Assembly (NCBI GenBank): GCA_031382085.1
Contig: JANMYM010000012.1
Span: forward strand, 62,001 to 126,000
Origin: UBA964 sp031382085
GTDB taxonomy: Bacteria; Pseudomonadota; Gammaproteobacteria; Steroidobacterales; Steroidobacteraceae
Length of the DNA: 64,000 nucleotides
Direction of reading: 5' to 3'
A program made the position numbers and the translations under genes. This document shows, in pieces, positions 7,180 through 17,600 of the stretch. The notes beneath the pieces were generated by a model. It had not been told where the DNA came from, searched no databases, and worked only from the letters and a program-made list of their open reading frames with translations. The first letter of the stretch is position 1. Every line of letters begins with the position of its first letter.

Positions 7180-9765
7180 ATGCGACAGGAAAAACTCACC
7201 GCAAGACTGCAACAGGCGCTGGGCGATGCCCAGTCGTTGGCCGTTGGGCGCGATCACCAGATGCTGGAGCCCGTCCATCTGTTCGCGGCCTTGATAGACC
7301 AGCAGGGTGGCACGGTCAGGCCGTTGCTTCTGAAGGCGGGCGGCAATCTCCCCAAGCTGCGCACCGAAATTGGCAACGCGCTGGAGCGCCTGCCGAAGGT
7401 GGAGGGCACACCCGGCGAAGTCCATATCGGCAACGATCTCGTCAAGATGCTGAATGTCACCGACAAGCTTGCGCAGCAGCGCGGCGATCAGTTCATCGCC
7501 AGCGAACTGGTGGTGTTAGCAGCCTTTGAGGACCGGCAATTGTTAGCTCGCCTGCTGAAGGACGCCGGCTTTGCCAAGGCGGCGATTGAGAAAGCCATCG
7601 ACGAAGTCCGCGGCGGCGACAAGGTCCAGGATGCCAACGCCGAGGAAGGGCGCCAGGCACTGGCGAAATACACCATCGACCTGACCCAGCGCGCCATCGA
7701 CGGCAAACTGGACCCGGTGATCGGGCGCGACGATGAAATCCGGCGCACGATCCAGGTGCTGCAACGGCGCACCAAGAACAATCCGGTGCTGATCGGCGAA
7801 CCGGGCGTCGGCAAGACCGCGATTGTCGAAGGCCTCGCACTGCGCATCATCAACGGCGAAGTGCCCGAGAGCCTGAAGAAGAAGCGCATCCTGGCGCTCG
7901 ACATGGGCGCGTTGATTGCGGGTGCGAAATTCCGCGGCGAATTTGAAGAGCGGCTCAAGGCCGTACTCAGCGATTTGTCCAAACAGGAAGGGCAGGTCAT
8001 TCTCTTTATTGACGAGCTGCACACCATGGTGGGCGCCGGCAAGGCCGAGGGCTCGATGGACGCCGGCAACATGCTGAAGCCCGCGCTCGCTCGCGGTGAG
8101 TTGCATTGCGTCGGTGCGACCACGCTGGATGAATATCGCAAGTACCTGGAAAAAGATGCCGCGCTCGAGCGTCGCTTTCAAAAAGTGTTGGTCAACGAGC
8201 CTTCGGTCGAAGACACGATCGCGATCCTGCGCGGCCTTCAAGAGCGCTATGAAGTTCATCATGGCGTCGAAATCACCGATCCGGCGATCGTCGCCGCGGC
8301 CACGCTGTCGCACCGCTATATCGCCGACCGGCAGCTGCCGGACAAGGCCATCGACCTCATCGACGAGGCCGCGGCCCGCATCCGCATGGAAATTGATTCC
8401 AAGCCGGAAGTGCTGGACAAGCTCGAGCGGCGCATCATCCAGCTGAAAATCGAGCACGAAGCGCTCAAGAAGGAAACCGACGACGCATCCAGGAAGCGCC
8501 TGGCGACTCTGTTAGAGACGTTGCGCGGACTGGAAAAGGAATTCGCCGACCTGGAGGAAATCTGGAAGAGCGAGAAGGCCTTGCTGCAGGGCGCGGCCAG
8601 CGTCAAGGAAGAAATCGAGAAACTGAAACTCGACATGGAGGCCGCGCGGCGCAAGGGCGATCTGGCGCGGGTCGCCGAGATCCAGTACGGCAAGATTCCG
8701 GAAGCCGAAAAGCGCCAGGCGCAGGCGCAGACGGTGGAAACGCAGGGCATGCAACTGATGCGCAACAAGGTGACCGACGAGGAAATCGCCGAAGTCGTCT
8801 CCAAATGGACCGGCATCCCTGTGTCCAAGATGCTGGAATCGGAGAAGGAAAAGCTCCTGCACATGGAGGAGGCGCTGGCCAGGCGCGTCGTTGGCCAGGA
8901 AGAAGCGCTGAAAATCGTTTCGAATGCGATCCGCCGCTCGCGCGCCGGGCTCGCGGATCCCGCGCGGCCTAACGGCTCGTTCCTGTTCCTCGGACCCACG
9001 GGTGTCGGCAAGACCGAACTCTGCAAGGCGCTCGCGTCCTTCCTGTTCGACACCGAAGAAGCGCTGGTGCGCATCGATATGTCCGAGTTCATGGAGAAGC
9101 ATTCGGTCGCGCGCCTGATCGGCGCGCCTCCCGGGTATGTCGGCTACGAAGAGGGCGGCTACCTCACTGAAGCGGTGCGTCGCCGGCCGTACTCGGTGGT
9201 TTTGTTAGACGAAGTGGAAAAAGCGCATAGCGACGTATTCAACGTGCTGCTGCAGGTGCTGGACGATGGTCGCCTGACCGATGGCCAGGGCCGCACCGTG
9301 GATTTTCGCAATACCGTGGTGATCATGACCTCCAACCTCGGGTCCAACGTGATCCAGGAGCTCGCGGGAGAGAAGAACTACACGCGCATGAAGGCTGCGG
9401 TGATGGAAATCGTGCAACAGCATTTCCGTCCCGAGTTCATCAACCGCATTGACGACATGGTCGTGTTCCATCCGCTGGGCGGCGTCGAGATCCGCGCGAT
9501 CGTCGGCATCCAGCTGGGCGGCCTGCGCAAGCGGCTGCTGGAGCGCGGCATCGAGTTTGCGCTCGATGACAAGGTGCTGGATTTGTTAGCCGAGGCCGGA
9601 TATGACCCGGTCTATGGGGCGCGGCCGTTGAGACGCGCGATGCAACAACAGCTCGAGAATCCGCTCGCGCAGCAATTGCTGCAGGGGCGTTTCGGTCCTG
9701 GCGATCGTATACAGGGCGTGGTAGACGGCGACGGCCGCATCCATTTCGAGAAGAAAACCGGCTAG
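7180..9765 (+). CDS. clpB: ATP-dependent disaggregase ClpB
   Basis: ClpB is the hexameric AAA+ chaperone that pulls proteins out of aggregates together with DnaK. It has the N-terminal Clp repeat domain (residues 1-150), first AAA domain with Walker A GEPGVGKTAIVEG, the long coiled-coil M domain (about 400-530, rich in Glu/Lys/Arg), and second AAA domain with GPTGVGKTELCKAL. The C-terminal D2-small domain ends near residue 860. The length of 861 is standard. It follows the rluD-pgeF-ZIP run after a 71-bp gap. A convincing heat-shock promoter was not found there. Confidence 0.97.
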   Translation: MRQEKLTARLQQALGDAQSLAVGRDHQMLEPVHLFAALIDQQGGTVRPLLLKAGGNLPKLRTEIGNALERLPKVEGTPGEVHIGNDLVKMLNVTDKLAQQRGDQFIASELVVLAAFEDRQLLARLLKDAGFAKAAIEKAIDEVRGGDKVQDANAEEGRQALAKYTIDLTQRAIDGKLDPVIGRDDEIRRTIQVLQRRTKNNPVLIGEPGVGKTAIVEGLALRIINGEVPESLKKKRILALDMGALIAGAKFRGEFEERLKAVLSDLSKQEGQVILFIDELHTMVGAGKAEGSMDAGNMLKPALARGELHCVGATTLDEYRKYLEKDAALERRFQKVLVNEPSVEDTIAILRGLQERYEVHHGVEITDPAIVAAATLSHRYIADRQLPDKAIDLIDEAAARIRMEIDSKPEVLDKLERRIIQLKIEHEALKKETDDASRKRLATLLETLRGLEKEFADLEEIWKSEKALLQGAASVKEEIEKLKLDMEAARRKGDLARVAEIQYGKIPEAEKRQAQAQTVETQGMQLMRNKVTDEEIAEVVSKWTGIPVSKMLESEKEKLLHMEEALARRVVGQEEALKIVSNAIRRSRAGLADPARPNGSFLFLGPTGVGKTELCKALASFLFDTEEALVRIDMSEFMEKHSVARLIGAPPGYVGYEEGGYLTEAVRRRPYSVVLLDEVEKAHSDVFNVLLQVLDDGRLTDGQGRTVDFRNTVVIMTSNLGSNVIQELAGEKNYTRMKAAVMEIVQQHFRPEFINRIDDMVVFHPLGGVEIRAIVGIQLGGLRKRLLERGIEFALDDKVLDLLAEAGYDPVYGARPLRRAMQQQLENPLAQQLLQGRFGPGDRIQGVVDGDGRIHFEKKTG

Positions 9766-9805
9766 CAGCGTAACGTCGGGATGACGGCCCCGCTATAATT
9801 GCCAC

Positions 9806-10201
9806 ATGCCGTTTTACGAGTACCAGTGCGGCGCCTGTGGCCAGACCCACGAGGCGATGCAGAAAGTCAGCGACCCGCCGTTGCGCAAGTGCCCCGCCTG
9901 CGGCAAGTCGCGGCTGCGCAAGCTGATGTCCGCCCCGATTTTTCGGCTGAAGGGCGCCGGTTGGTACGAAACCGACTTCAAGTCGGACCAGGACAAAAAG
10001 CGCAACCTGGCCGTGGAAAAGGCCGAGCCTGCCAAGGCCGATACAGCCAAGGCCGATACAGCCAAAGCGGACTCGACCAAGGCCGAGCCTGCCAAGGCCG
10101 AGCCTGCCAAGGCCGAGGCGCCCAAGTCCTCTGATAGCAAACACGCGTCGCGGTCCGCAGCGAAGTCGAAACGTCCTGCCGCGCGCAAGGGCCGGCGTTA
10201 G
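9806..10201 (+). CDS. FmdB-family zinc-ribbon protein with KAEPA repeat tail
   Basis: The first ~60 residues form an FmdB-type zinc ribbon: MPFYEYQCGACGQ, then KCPACGKSRLRKLMSAP. The two Cys pairs (CGAC and CPAC) should bind one zinc. The rest is a low-complexity, Lys/Ala/Glu/Pro-rich tail built from seven five-residue repeats, ending in a basic stretch. FmdB proteins commonly sit upstream of aspS with a DUF502 gene, as here, but their molecular role is not established. The gene is separated from the DUF502 gene by two bases, so both belong to one operon. Confidence 0.85.
   Translation: MPFYEYQCGACGQTHEAMQKVSDPPLRKCPACGKSRLRKLMSAPIFRLKGAGWYETDFKSDQDKKRNLAVEKAEPAKADTAKADTAKADSTKAEPAKAEPAKAEAPKSSDSKHASRSAAKSKRPAARKGRR
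10019..10123 (+). repeat. Seven tandem 15-bp repeats inside the FmdB gene
   Basis: Seven consecutive 15-bp units of the form AAGGCCGAGCCTGCC or AAGGCCGATACAGCC encode Lys-Ala-Glu/Asp-Pro/Thr/Ser-Ala. The fourth unit is the most diverged (AAAGCGGACTCGACC). The unit length is a multiple of three, so copy-number change would keep the frame. Confidence 0.9.
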
Positions 10202-10203
10202 TC

Positions 10204-10815
10204 ATGGTCTCATTCCGCCGTTACCTGATCGCGGGTGTGCTGGTATGGCTCCCCATCCTGGCAACGGTCTGGGTGCTGGGCTTCATCATCGACCTGACCG
10301 ACAATTTCCTGTTGTTGCTGCCCTCAAGCTGGCGGCCGCTCGAGTTGTTAGGATTCCACTTGCCCGGCCTCGGAATCGTGTTCGCACTCGCCGTGTTATT
10401 GCTGACGGGGCTCGCGGTCACCAATTTAATCGGCCGTCGCCTGGTGCGTTACTGGGATGGGCTGCTTGAACGCATCCCGCTGGTGCGTTCCATCCATGGA
10501 GGCGTAAAGGGTTTTGCGGAGTCGGTGCTGTCGACGTCGGGTAATTCCTTCAAGCAAGTGGTGTTGATCGAGTATCCGCGCGTCGGCATCTGGAGTATGG
10601 GCTTCGTGACCGCCGAGCAGCTGGGCGCGGTGCAGGTGCCGGGCGGCGAAGAACACGTCTGCGTATTTGTGCCGACGACGCCTAATCCGACCTCGGGTTT
10701 CATCGTGCTCGCAGCCCGGTCACAATTGCGGCCGGTCAATATATCCATCGATGCAGCCATGAAGATGATCGTCACGTTAGGCGTCGTCATGCCGGCGACG
10801 CCCCACCAGGCCTGA
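10204..10815 (+). CDS. DUF502 family inner-membrane protein
   Basis: This 203-residue protein has two strong hydrophobic segments near the N-terminus (YLIAGVLVWLPILATVWVLG and IVFALAVLLLTGLAVTNLIG), followed by a soluble domain typical of DUF502. The family motif region PLVRSIHGGVKGFAESVLS is followed by the segment FKQVVLIEYPRVGIWSMGFV. The function is unknown. DUF502 genes often accompany fmdB and aspS in proteobacteria, which supports the family call. The start ATG lies two bases past the fmdB stop, suggesting coupling. Confidence 0.87.
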   Translation: MVSFRRYLIAGVLVWLPILATVWVLGFIIDLTDNFLLLLPSSWRPLELLGFHLPGLGIVFALAVLLLTGLAVTNLIGRRLVRYWDGLLERIPLVRSIHGGVKGFAESVLSTSGNSFKQVVLIEYPRVGIWSMGFVTAEQLGAVQVPGGEEHVCVFVPTTPNPTSGFIVLAARSQLRPVNISIDAAMKMIVTLGVVMPATPHQA

Positions 10816-10819
10816 GTCG

Positions 10820-11464
10820 ATGAATGATCGCAGTCGCGTGCGTGCTGCATTGCTTGCGCACCTGGATACCGCGAGCCCGGACGGCGGCCTGACCGAACAG
10901 GGGTTCGCCCGCCTTGGCGAACTGGTGACCGAGCTCAGCGCATTGACCGCGTTCCCGCGTCCCGCGGAACGGCCCGACGTCCTGGCGGGCCGCTGGGTCA
11001 CGTTATTCGCGCACTTCGGCGCGCGTCACTCGGCCGGCAAACCGCGCGTGCACGAGTCCAATCTAAAAATTCACAGTTTCAACAAGTTTCCGGAGCTGCC
11101 GATCGCCGTGCTGGCCCTGCACCAGCAGGTGGCGGCGGACGGTTCACGGTATGACAACGTTGTTAGCATCGCGGCGCCGGGTGGCTACGCGCGCGGCGAA
11201 GTTGTCACGCATGGGCGCTGGGCGGTTGATGCAGTCAATCCGCAGCGCCTGAATATCAATTTTCACCGGGTCGAGTTGCAACCCGTGGCGGGGGCGAATG
11301 CCGCAGCAATGCGCAGCTCGCTGGGTGCTGCGCCGGATCTTGTACTGAGCGCGGAACTGAATGTGTCGAAGCTTTACTCGGACGTCGTATACCTGGACGA
11401 CGAGCTGCGAATCAATATAGGCATCCAGGGCGGTCTTTACGTTCTCAGTAAGTTATCCTCGTGA
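10820..11464 (+). CDS. PAP/fibrillin-like protein (tentative)
   Basis: The 214-residue product resembles the PAP/fibrillin (plastid lipid-associated protein) domain in its layout. It has an early LAGRWVTLFAHF segment and a late DVVYLDDELRINIGIQGGLYVL segment, abbreviated here by its core YLDDELRINIG, which in the family forms the closing strands of a lipocalin-like barrel. No signal peptide is seen. It lies between DUF502 and aspS, and its TGA overlaps the aspS GTG. Bacterial PAP-like proteins are poorly characterised. The family call rests on motif resemblance only. Confidence 0.5.
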   Translation: MNDRSRVRAALLAHLDTASPDGGLTEQGFARLGELVTELSALTAFPRPAERPDVLAGRWVTLFAHFGARHSAGKPRVHESNLKIHSFNKFPELPIAVLALHQQVAADGSRYDNVVSIAAPGGYARGEVVTHGRWAVDAVNPQRLNINFHRVELQPVAGANAAAMRSSLGAAPDLVLSAELNVSKLYSDVVYLDDELRINIGIQGGLYVLSKLSS

Positions 11465-13239
11465 ATATGCGTAGTCATTATTGCGGTCAAGTCAATGAGT
11501 CGCTGGGCGGGCAGAGCGTGGCGGTCGCGGGTTGGGTGCATCGGCGTCGCGACCATGGCGGCGTGATTTTTATCGATCTGCGCGACCGCAGCGGCCTGGT
11601 GCAGGTCGTCGTGGACCCGGATACGCCGGAGATTTTCGCTACCGCCGAAAAGCTGCGCAACGAGTTCGTGGTGCGCATCGTCGGCAGGGTGCGGCCGCGT
11701 CCCGCCGGCACGGCTAACAAAGAGCTGGCGTCCGGCCAGATCGAAATGTTAGCCCGCGAGATCGAACTGCTCAACCGCTCCGAACCGCTGCCGTTCCAGC
11801 TCGATGAAGAGGTCAGCGAGGAAGTGCGCCTCAAGTACCGCTATCTCGACCTGCGCCGTGATGTCATGCAGCAACGGCTGATGCGCCGCCATGCCATCAC
11901 CCGTGCGATGCGCTCGCACCTCGATGACGCGGGGTTCATTGACATTGAAACGCCAATGCTGACCAAGGCGACACCCGAAGGCGCGCGCGACTACCTCGTG
12001 CCATCGCGCACGCATCCCGGCAAATTCTTCGCGTTGCCGCAGTCGCCGCAGATCTTCAAGCAGCTGCTGATGGTGTCCGGCTTCGATCGCTACTATCAGA
12101 TCGTGCGCTGTTTCCGCGATGAAGACCTGCGCGCCGATCGGCAACCCGATTTCACGCAACTCGACATCGAAACCAGTTTTCTGCCGCAGCAGGACATCAT
12201 GGTCCTGATGGAAGGCCTGATCCGGCACTTGTTTAAGACCGTGATCGACGTCGATCTGCCGCAGCCGTTTCCGCGCATCAGCTTTGCCGACGCGATGCGC
12301 CGCTTTGGCTCGGACAAGCCTGACCTGCGGGTCGATCTGGAGCTGGTCGACATTGCGGACCTGGTGAAAGACTGCGATTTCAAGGTGTTCTCGGGTCCAG
12401 CCAGGGATCCGGGTGGCCGTGTCACGGCGCTGCGCGTACCCGGCGGCGGCAAGCTGACACGAAAGGAAATCGACGATGCCACGGCCTATGTCGCGCGCTA
12501 TGGCGCCAAAGGTCTTGCCTACATAAAGGTCAACGATCGGGCCAAAGGCCGCGAGGGTCTGCAGTCGCCGATCATCAAGTTCCTGAGCGACGCCGCGTTA
12601 GCCGGCATTCTCGAGCGCAGCGCTGCGGCCGACACCGACCTCATCTTCTTCGGCGCCGACAGCGCCAGGATCGTGTCCGATGCGTTAGGTGCGTTGCGCC
12701 TGAAAATGGGCGCGGACCTGGGTCTGCTGCGCCAGGGCTGGGCGCCGCTGTGGGTAGTGGACTTCCCGATGTTCGAATGGGATGCGGACGACAAGCGCTG
12801 GGCCGCGATGCATCATCCGTTCACCTCGCCGGCCAATCTCGATCCCGAGGCGCTGCGCGCCAATCCGGGCGGCGCGATCGCCAGGGCCTACGACATGGTG
12901 CTCAACGGCTCCGAAATCGGTGGCGGCAGCGTGCGCATCCATCGCCAGGACCTGCAATCGGTGGTGTTTGATTTGTTAGGCATTGAACCGGAAGAAGCGC
13001 GCCGCAAGTTCGGCTTCCTGCTGGATGCGCTGAAGTTCGGTGCGCCACCGCACGGCGGCATCGCCTTTGGCCTCGATCGCCTCGCGATGCTGATGTCCGG
13101 GGCCGACAATATCCGCGATGTCATCGCCTTCCCGAAGACACAGACCGCGGCCTGCCCGCTGACCGATGCGCCGACCGAAGTCAGCGAAAAACAACTGCGC
13201 GAACTACATATCCGGCTGCGACAGGCGCCCACGACCTAA
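11461..13239 (+). CDS. aspS: Aspartyl-tRNA synthetase
   Basis: This class II synthetase charges tRNA-Asp (and tRNA-Asn in non-discriminating types). The N-terminal OB-fold anticodon-binding domain begins at MRSHYCGQVNESLGGQSVAV. The catalytic core follows with motif 2 FRDEDLRADRQPDFTQLDIE and motif 3 GGIAFGLDRLAMLM. A bacterial GAD insertion lies between them. The 592-residue length is normal for bacterial AspS. The start is a GTG overlapping the preceding stop. Discriminating and non-discriminating types cannot be separated here. Confidence 0.97.
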   Translation: MNMRSHYCGQVNESLGGQSVAVAGWVHRRRDHGGVIFIDLRDRSGLVQVVVDPDTPEIFATAEKLRNEFVVRIVGRVRPRPAGTANKELASGQIEMLAREIELLNRSEPLPFQLDEEVSEEVRLKYRYLDLRRDVMQQRLMRRHAITRAMRSHLDDAGFIDIETPMLTKATPEGARDYLVPSRTHPGKFFALPQSPQIFKQLLMVSGFDRYYQIVRCFRDEDLRADRQPDFTQLDIETSFLPQQDIMVLMEGLIRHLFKTVIDVDLPQPFPRISFADAMRRFGSDKPDLRVDLELVDIADLVKDCDFKVFSGPARDPGGRVTALRVPGGGKLTRKEIDDATAYVARYGAKGLAYIKVNDRAKGREGLQSPIIKFLSDAALAGILERSAAADTDLIFFGADSARIVSDALGALRLKMGADLGLLRQGWAPLWVVDFPMFEWDADDKRWAAMHHPFTSPANLDPEALRANPGGAIARAYDMVLNGSEIGGGSVRIHRQDLQSVVFDLLGIEPEEARRKFGFLLDALKFGAPPHGGIAFGLDRLAMLMSGADNIRDVIAFPKTQTAACPLTDAPTEVSEKQLRELHIRLRQAPTT

Positions 13240-13267
13240 CAACGCAGGTTCGCGGGTCGGCCTGGCG

Positions 13268-13286
13268 ATTGGGAATTATTCTCAAT
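13268..13286. promoter_or_regulatory. Fur box
   Basis: The 19-bp sequence ATTGGGAATTATTCTCAAT is a near-perfect palindrome: only one symmetric pair and the central base fail to match. It closely fits the proteobacterial Fur consensus of the form TGAGAATNATTCTCA. It lies about 17 bp upstream of a strong ribosome site and precedes a ChaN-type gene, whose family is Fur-regulated in E. coli relatives. Iron-dependent repression of the downstream genes is therefore likely. Confidence 0.75.
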
Positions 13287-13302
13287 CTTATTGGAGGGGA
13301 TC

Positions 13303-13374
13303 ATGGATAAGTCGAACAGCGGCTCGAGCCGCCTGCCGCGGCAGGTCGGGTTGTCGGCAGCGGTGAAGTTCTGA
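13303..13374 (+). CDS. 23-residue leader peptide upstream of chaN
   Basis: A short frame begins with ATG seven bases after a strong Shine-Dalgarno (GGAGGGG). It encodes MDKSNSGSSRLPRQVGLSAAV plus KF, and its TGA overlaps the ATG of the ChaN gene in TGATG. The overlap suggests that translation of this peptide delivers ribosomes to chaN, which lacks a good site of its own. No known family is recognised, and it is not HemP. It may be a coupling leader rather than a functional peptide. Confidence 0.55.
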   Translation: MDKSNSGSSRLPRQVGLSAAVKF

Positions 13375-14600
13375 TGGCTGCGCGCCGTGTGTATTTTCTG
13401 GCGGGGCTGTTAGCTGTCAACGTCGTGCCGGCGCAGACCGCTGCGCCGGCGGACCCGCAGCAGCTGGCCATTGGCGACCCGGCGCGCTCGCAACGCCAGG
13501 CGCCGGTGGTGCTGGACGCGGTGACCGATACCGCGACCGGCGAGTTGATCACGGATGCGGACATGGCGCGGCGGCTGGCCGACGCGCGCGTGCTGTTCAT
13601 CGGTGAGCAGCACACCGACGCCAGTTTTCACGAGGTTGAATTGCGCGCGATCCAGGCGCTGCATGCGACGGGCCGCAAGGTCATCATCGGACTGGAGATG
13701 TTTCCGTGGACCCAGCCGCCTGCGCTCGCGGCGTGGTCGCGCGGCAAACTGACCGAACAGCAGTTTCTTGATCGATCCGACTGGTACGGAAACTGGTCGC
13801 ATCACTGGGGTTATTACCGCGAGATTTTTCAGTTCGCGCGCGATAAGCGCCTGCCGCTGATTGGCATCAACGCGCCACGCGATGTGGTCAAGACCGTGCG
13901 CAGCAAGGGCCTCGCAGGCCTGGAGCCCGCATCGCGCGCTCACATGCCGCCCAGCATTGACATTTCCAGCGCCGAACACCGTCAGTTGTTCCGCGCCTAC
14001 TTCGATCCCGAGGATGCGCTGCACAGCAAGATGTCTCCGGAGCAACTCGAAAGCCTGTACCAGGCGCAGGTCACCTGGGATTCGGCGATGGGCTGGAACG
14101 CCGCTCAGGCGCTGCCCAAGCCTGACGACCCGCGCGCGATCGTCGTGGTGCTCATCGGCTCCGGCCACGTCGCCTATGGCCTGGGCGCCGAACGGCAGCT
14201 CAAGGCGCACTTCGCGGGCCGCATCGCGTCCTTGATACCGGTGATGGTTAAAGACCAGGACCGCAAGCCGGTGCCTGCGGTCAGTGCCTCGTATGCCAAC
14301 TTCATCTGGGGCGTGCCCTTCAGCAGCGGTCCCAGCCTGCCGGTGTTAGGCGTGTCGCTGATGGGCAAGCTCGGCAAGGAGCCGAGCAAGGTCATCCAGG
14401 TCAGCAAAGATTCAGTCGCCGCGCGCGCCGGCATCAAGGTCGGCGACATCCTGCGCAGCCTGGATGGCGTCGCGATCGATTCGAGTGCCGGCTTGCAGAA
14501 ACAGACTGGCAACTATCGCTGGGGCGATGTTGCGCAGCTGTCGATTGAGCGGGATGGAACGAGGCAGACGTTGCCACTACCCTTCCGTCGTCAAGACTAA
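13374..14600 (+). CDS. ChaN-family haem-binding protein with C-terminal PDZ domain
   Basis: The product starts with a signal peptide (MAARRVYFLAGLLAVNVVPAQ) and continues as a ChaN/DUF399 (Tiki superfamily) domain. Typical segments are ARVLFIGEQHTDASFH, GRKVIIGLEMFPWTQ and LPLIGINAPRDVV. ChaN in Campylobacter and Pseudomonas binds haem and is iron-regulated. The last ~90 residues form a PDZ domain (VLGVSLMGKLG, then DSVAARAGIKVGDILRSLDG), which is not part of ordinary ChaN. A Fur box and coupled leader peptide lie upstream. It ends ten bases before a large peptidase gene, so both may be iron-regulated together. Confidence 0.85.
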   Translation: MAARRVYFLAGLLAVNVVPAQTAAPADPQQLAIGDPARSQRQAPVVLDAVTDTATGELITDADMARRLADARVLFIGEQHTDASFHEVELRAIQALHATGRKVIIGLEMFPWTQPPALAAWSRGKLTEQQFLDRSDWYGNWSHHWGYYREIFQFARDKRLPLIGINAPRDVVKTVRSKGLAGLEPASRAHMPPSIDISSAEHRQLFRAYFDPEDALHSKMSPEQLESLYQAQVTWDSAMGWNAAQALPKPDDPRAIVVVLIGSGHVAYGLGAERQLKAHFAGRIASLIPVMVKDQDRKPVPAVSASYANFIWGVPFSSGPSLPVLGVSLMGKLGKEPSKVIQVSKDSVAARAGIKVGDILRSLDGVAIDSSAGLQKQTGNYRWGDVAQLSIERDGTRQTLPLPFRRQD

Positions 14601-14609
14601 GAGGTCTCT

Positions 14610-17600
14610 ATGCGCCGCATCCCGCCGTTTGCAGCAGCCATGCTGCTGACCTGCTCAGCTGGCGTCACCGCGATCGCGCAGGCGCCGCCCGCTCACCCAG
14701 CCGAGCGCCGGGACGTGCGCCCATCCGGGCTCATGGATCCGGCCAGCCTGCCGCGTTATCGGATCAACGCGACGCTCGTGCCCGACACGCATGAGCTCGT
14801 TGCCGACGTGACGCTGGAGTTTCCGGCTAACGCCGCGGGCACGCGGGTCGAGTTCCTGCTCGCTGCGCCGCTCTCCATCGAAGCCTCGCAACCCGCGGCA
14901 CAGGAATTGCCGGCCAAGGGTGCCAGCGCAGCGTTGTCAGGCAGCGGGCGCGCACGACGCTGGCAGGTTCGGCTACCTGCAGGTGAGCGCACACTGACAC
15001 TTCACTACCGTGGCCGGATGGATTTTGGATTCGATATGCCGGAGCAGGAATACGCGCGCGGCTTCAGCGAGACCGCGGGCACGCTGGGACCGAATGGTGT
15101 TTACCTCGCCGGCAGCTCGCTCTGGTATCCCTGGCTCGGCGACTCGTTGTTCACGTTTGATGTGACCGCACGCGCGCCCGACGGCTGGATGCTGGTCAGC
15201 CCTGGCGCGGGTACCGCGCGCGACGCCAGCGGCACGGCGCACTGGTTGTCGACGGATGCGATCGATGAATTACATCTGGTGGGCGGGCCGCTGCAGCGCT
15301 ACCTGCGCTCCGCCGGCGCGGTCGAGGCGCAGGTGTACCTGCACGAGGCAGACGCTGCGCTGGCCGCGAAATATCTCGAGGCGACCGCGCGTTACCTCGA
15401 GATGTATCGCACGCTGATTGGCGCCTATCCGTACGGCAAGTTCGCGCTGGTCGAGAACTTCTGGGAAACCGGCTATGGCATGCCGTCGTTCACGCTGTTA
15501 GGTCCGCAGGTCATCCGCTTCCCGTTCATCATCACCTCGTCGTTTCCGCACGAGATCCTGCACAACTGGTGGGGCAACTCGGTGTTCGTAGACTACGCCA
15601 GCGGCAACTGGTGCGAGGGCCTGACCGCGTATCTCGCGGATCACCTGTTCAAAGAGCAAGCTGGGCAGGGTGCGGAGTACCGGCGCGACACGCTGAAGAA
15701 ATACCGCGATTTCGTCGGCGAGGCGCATGATTTTCCGCTGCGCGAATTCCGCTCGCGGCATAGCCCGGCCACCGAAGCGGTCGGCTATGGCAAGGCGCTG
15801 ATGCTGTTTCACATGGTCCGGCAACAGGTGGGCGATGTCGCCTATCGACGCGGCCTGCAGCGCTTCTATCGCGAGCAGCGCGGCACGCGCGCGTCCTTTG
15901 ATGATTTGCGGCGCGCACATGAAGCCACCAGCGATGTGAAACTGCAGGCGCTGTTCCAGCAGTGGGTTGCGCGCACCGGCGCGCCCGACCTGCGTGTGCT
16001 GGATGCCCATGTAAGTCGTGAGGGTGACGGCTGGGTGGTCAGTGGCCGTCTGCACCAACAGCAGAAGGCGGCGCCGTTTTCACTGGCCGTGCCACTGCGC
16101 ATCCAGACCAGTAACGGGCTGGTTGAAAAACGCGTCGATACGACCGGCCGCGACACGGCGTTCCAGGTGCGTGCCGACTCCGAGCCGCTGGCGCTGCAGG
16201 TCGATCCGGATTTTGACCTGTTCCGACTGCTGGATCAGCGCGAGGCTGCGCCGTCGTTAGGTCAGGTGTTTGGCGACAAGGCCATTGTCGCGGTGTTGCC
16301 GGCCCGTGCGAGCGCGGCGCAGCGCGCGGCCTACATCGCGATGCTGGACGCCTGGAAGAGCCCGGTGACCCAGGTCACCGTGACCAGCGACCAGGATCTC
16401 AAGCAACTGCCGAAGGATGCATCGCTGTGGATTTTCGGGCGTGACAACCGCTGGTTGCCGCAGGTATTTGCCGACGATCCAGCGATAGGCTTCGCGCGCG
16501 ACTCCACGGGCGTGCAGCTGGGCGCGGACCGAGTGGACTACGCCGGCAACTCCATTGTCGCCGTGGGCCGCAATCCGGCTAACAGCGCGCATGCGGCGGC
16601 GTGGATCGCGGTGGATCCGCTGGCCGCCGCGCCTGGCCTCGCGCGCAAGCTGCCGCACTACGGCAAGTATTCCTGGCTCGGCTTCGCGGGCGAGGAGCCT
16701 GCTAACAAAGTCAAGGGCGAATGGCCCGCGAGCGACTCGCCGCTGCGGGTCGATTTGCGGCCGGCGAGCGCGCGCAATGCGCCGTTGCCGTTGCTGCCGC
16801 CGTCTGCACGCAAGGCGCTGGCGGATCTGCCGGCGACGTTCGACGAACGCGCGATGGCGGCCAACGTGCAGTGGCTCGCGGCGCCGGAGCGCGAGGGTAG
16901 AGGGTTAGGTTCATCCGGCCTGCTGCAGGCCGGCAGCTGGTTGGCAGAACAGATGCGCGCCGCGGGCCTGACGCCCGGTGGCGAGGCCGGTGGCTGGTTC
17001 CAGGAATTTCCAGTGGAATCGGTGCCGGCAACCCGCGGGTCGACTGCCTCGGCGCCCGTCAAGCCCGGTACCACCACGCGCAATGTCATCGGCGTATTGC
17101 GCGGCTCGAATCCGGCGTTCGAGGGTCAGTGGCTGGTCGTCAGTGCGCACTACGATCACCTGGGCCGCGATGGACCCGGCGTGCGCGTAAGCGAACTCGG
17201 ACAAATTCATCCCGGCGCAGACGACAATGCCAGCGGCACCGCCGTGATGCTGGAGCTGGCGCGCGTCATGGCGGCCGCCGGCGTGCCGCAGCGCACGATC
17301 GTCTTCATCGGATTCTCCGCCGAGGAAGCGCGCCTGCAGGGTTCACGCTGGTTTGCGCTGCATCCATTGCCACTACCGCTGAGCGGTCTGCGCGCGGTGG
17401 TGAACCTGGACACCGTCGGCCACCTGAACAGCAATCCGCTCAGCGTGTTAGCCACCGGCACGGCGCGCGAGTGGGCGCCGATTGTGCAGGGCGTGGGTTT
17501 TGAGACCGGTGTCAGTCTGCGCAGCATCGCCGGCAATGGCGAGTCCTCGGATCAGCAGAGTTTCATCGCCCGCGGCATTCCCGGCGTGCAAATCTTCAGC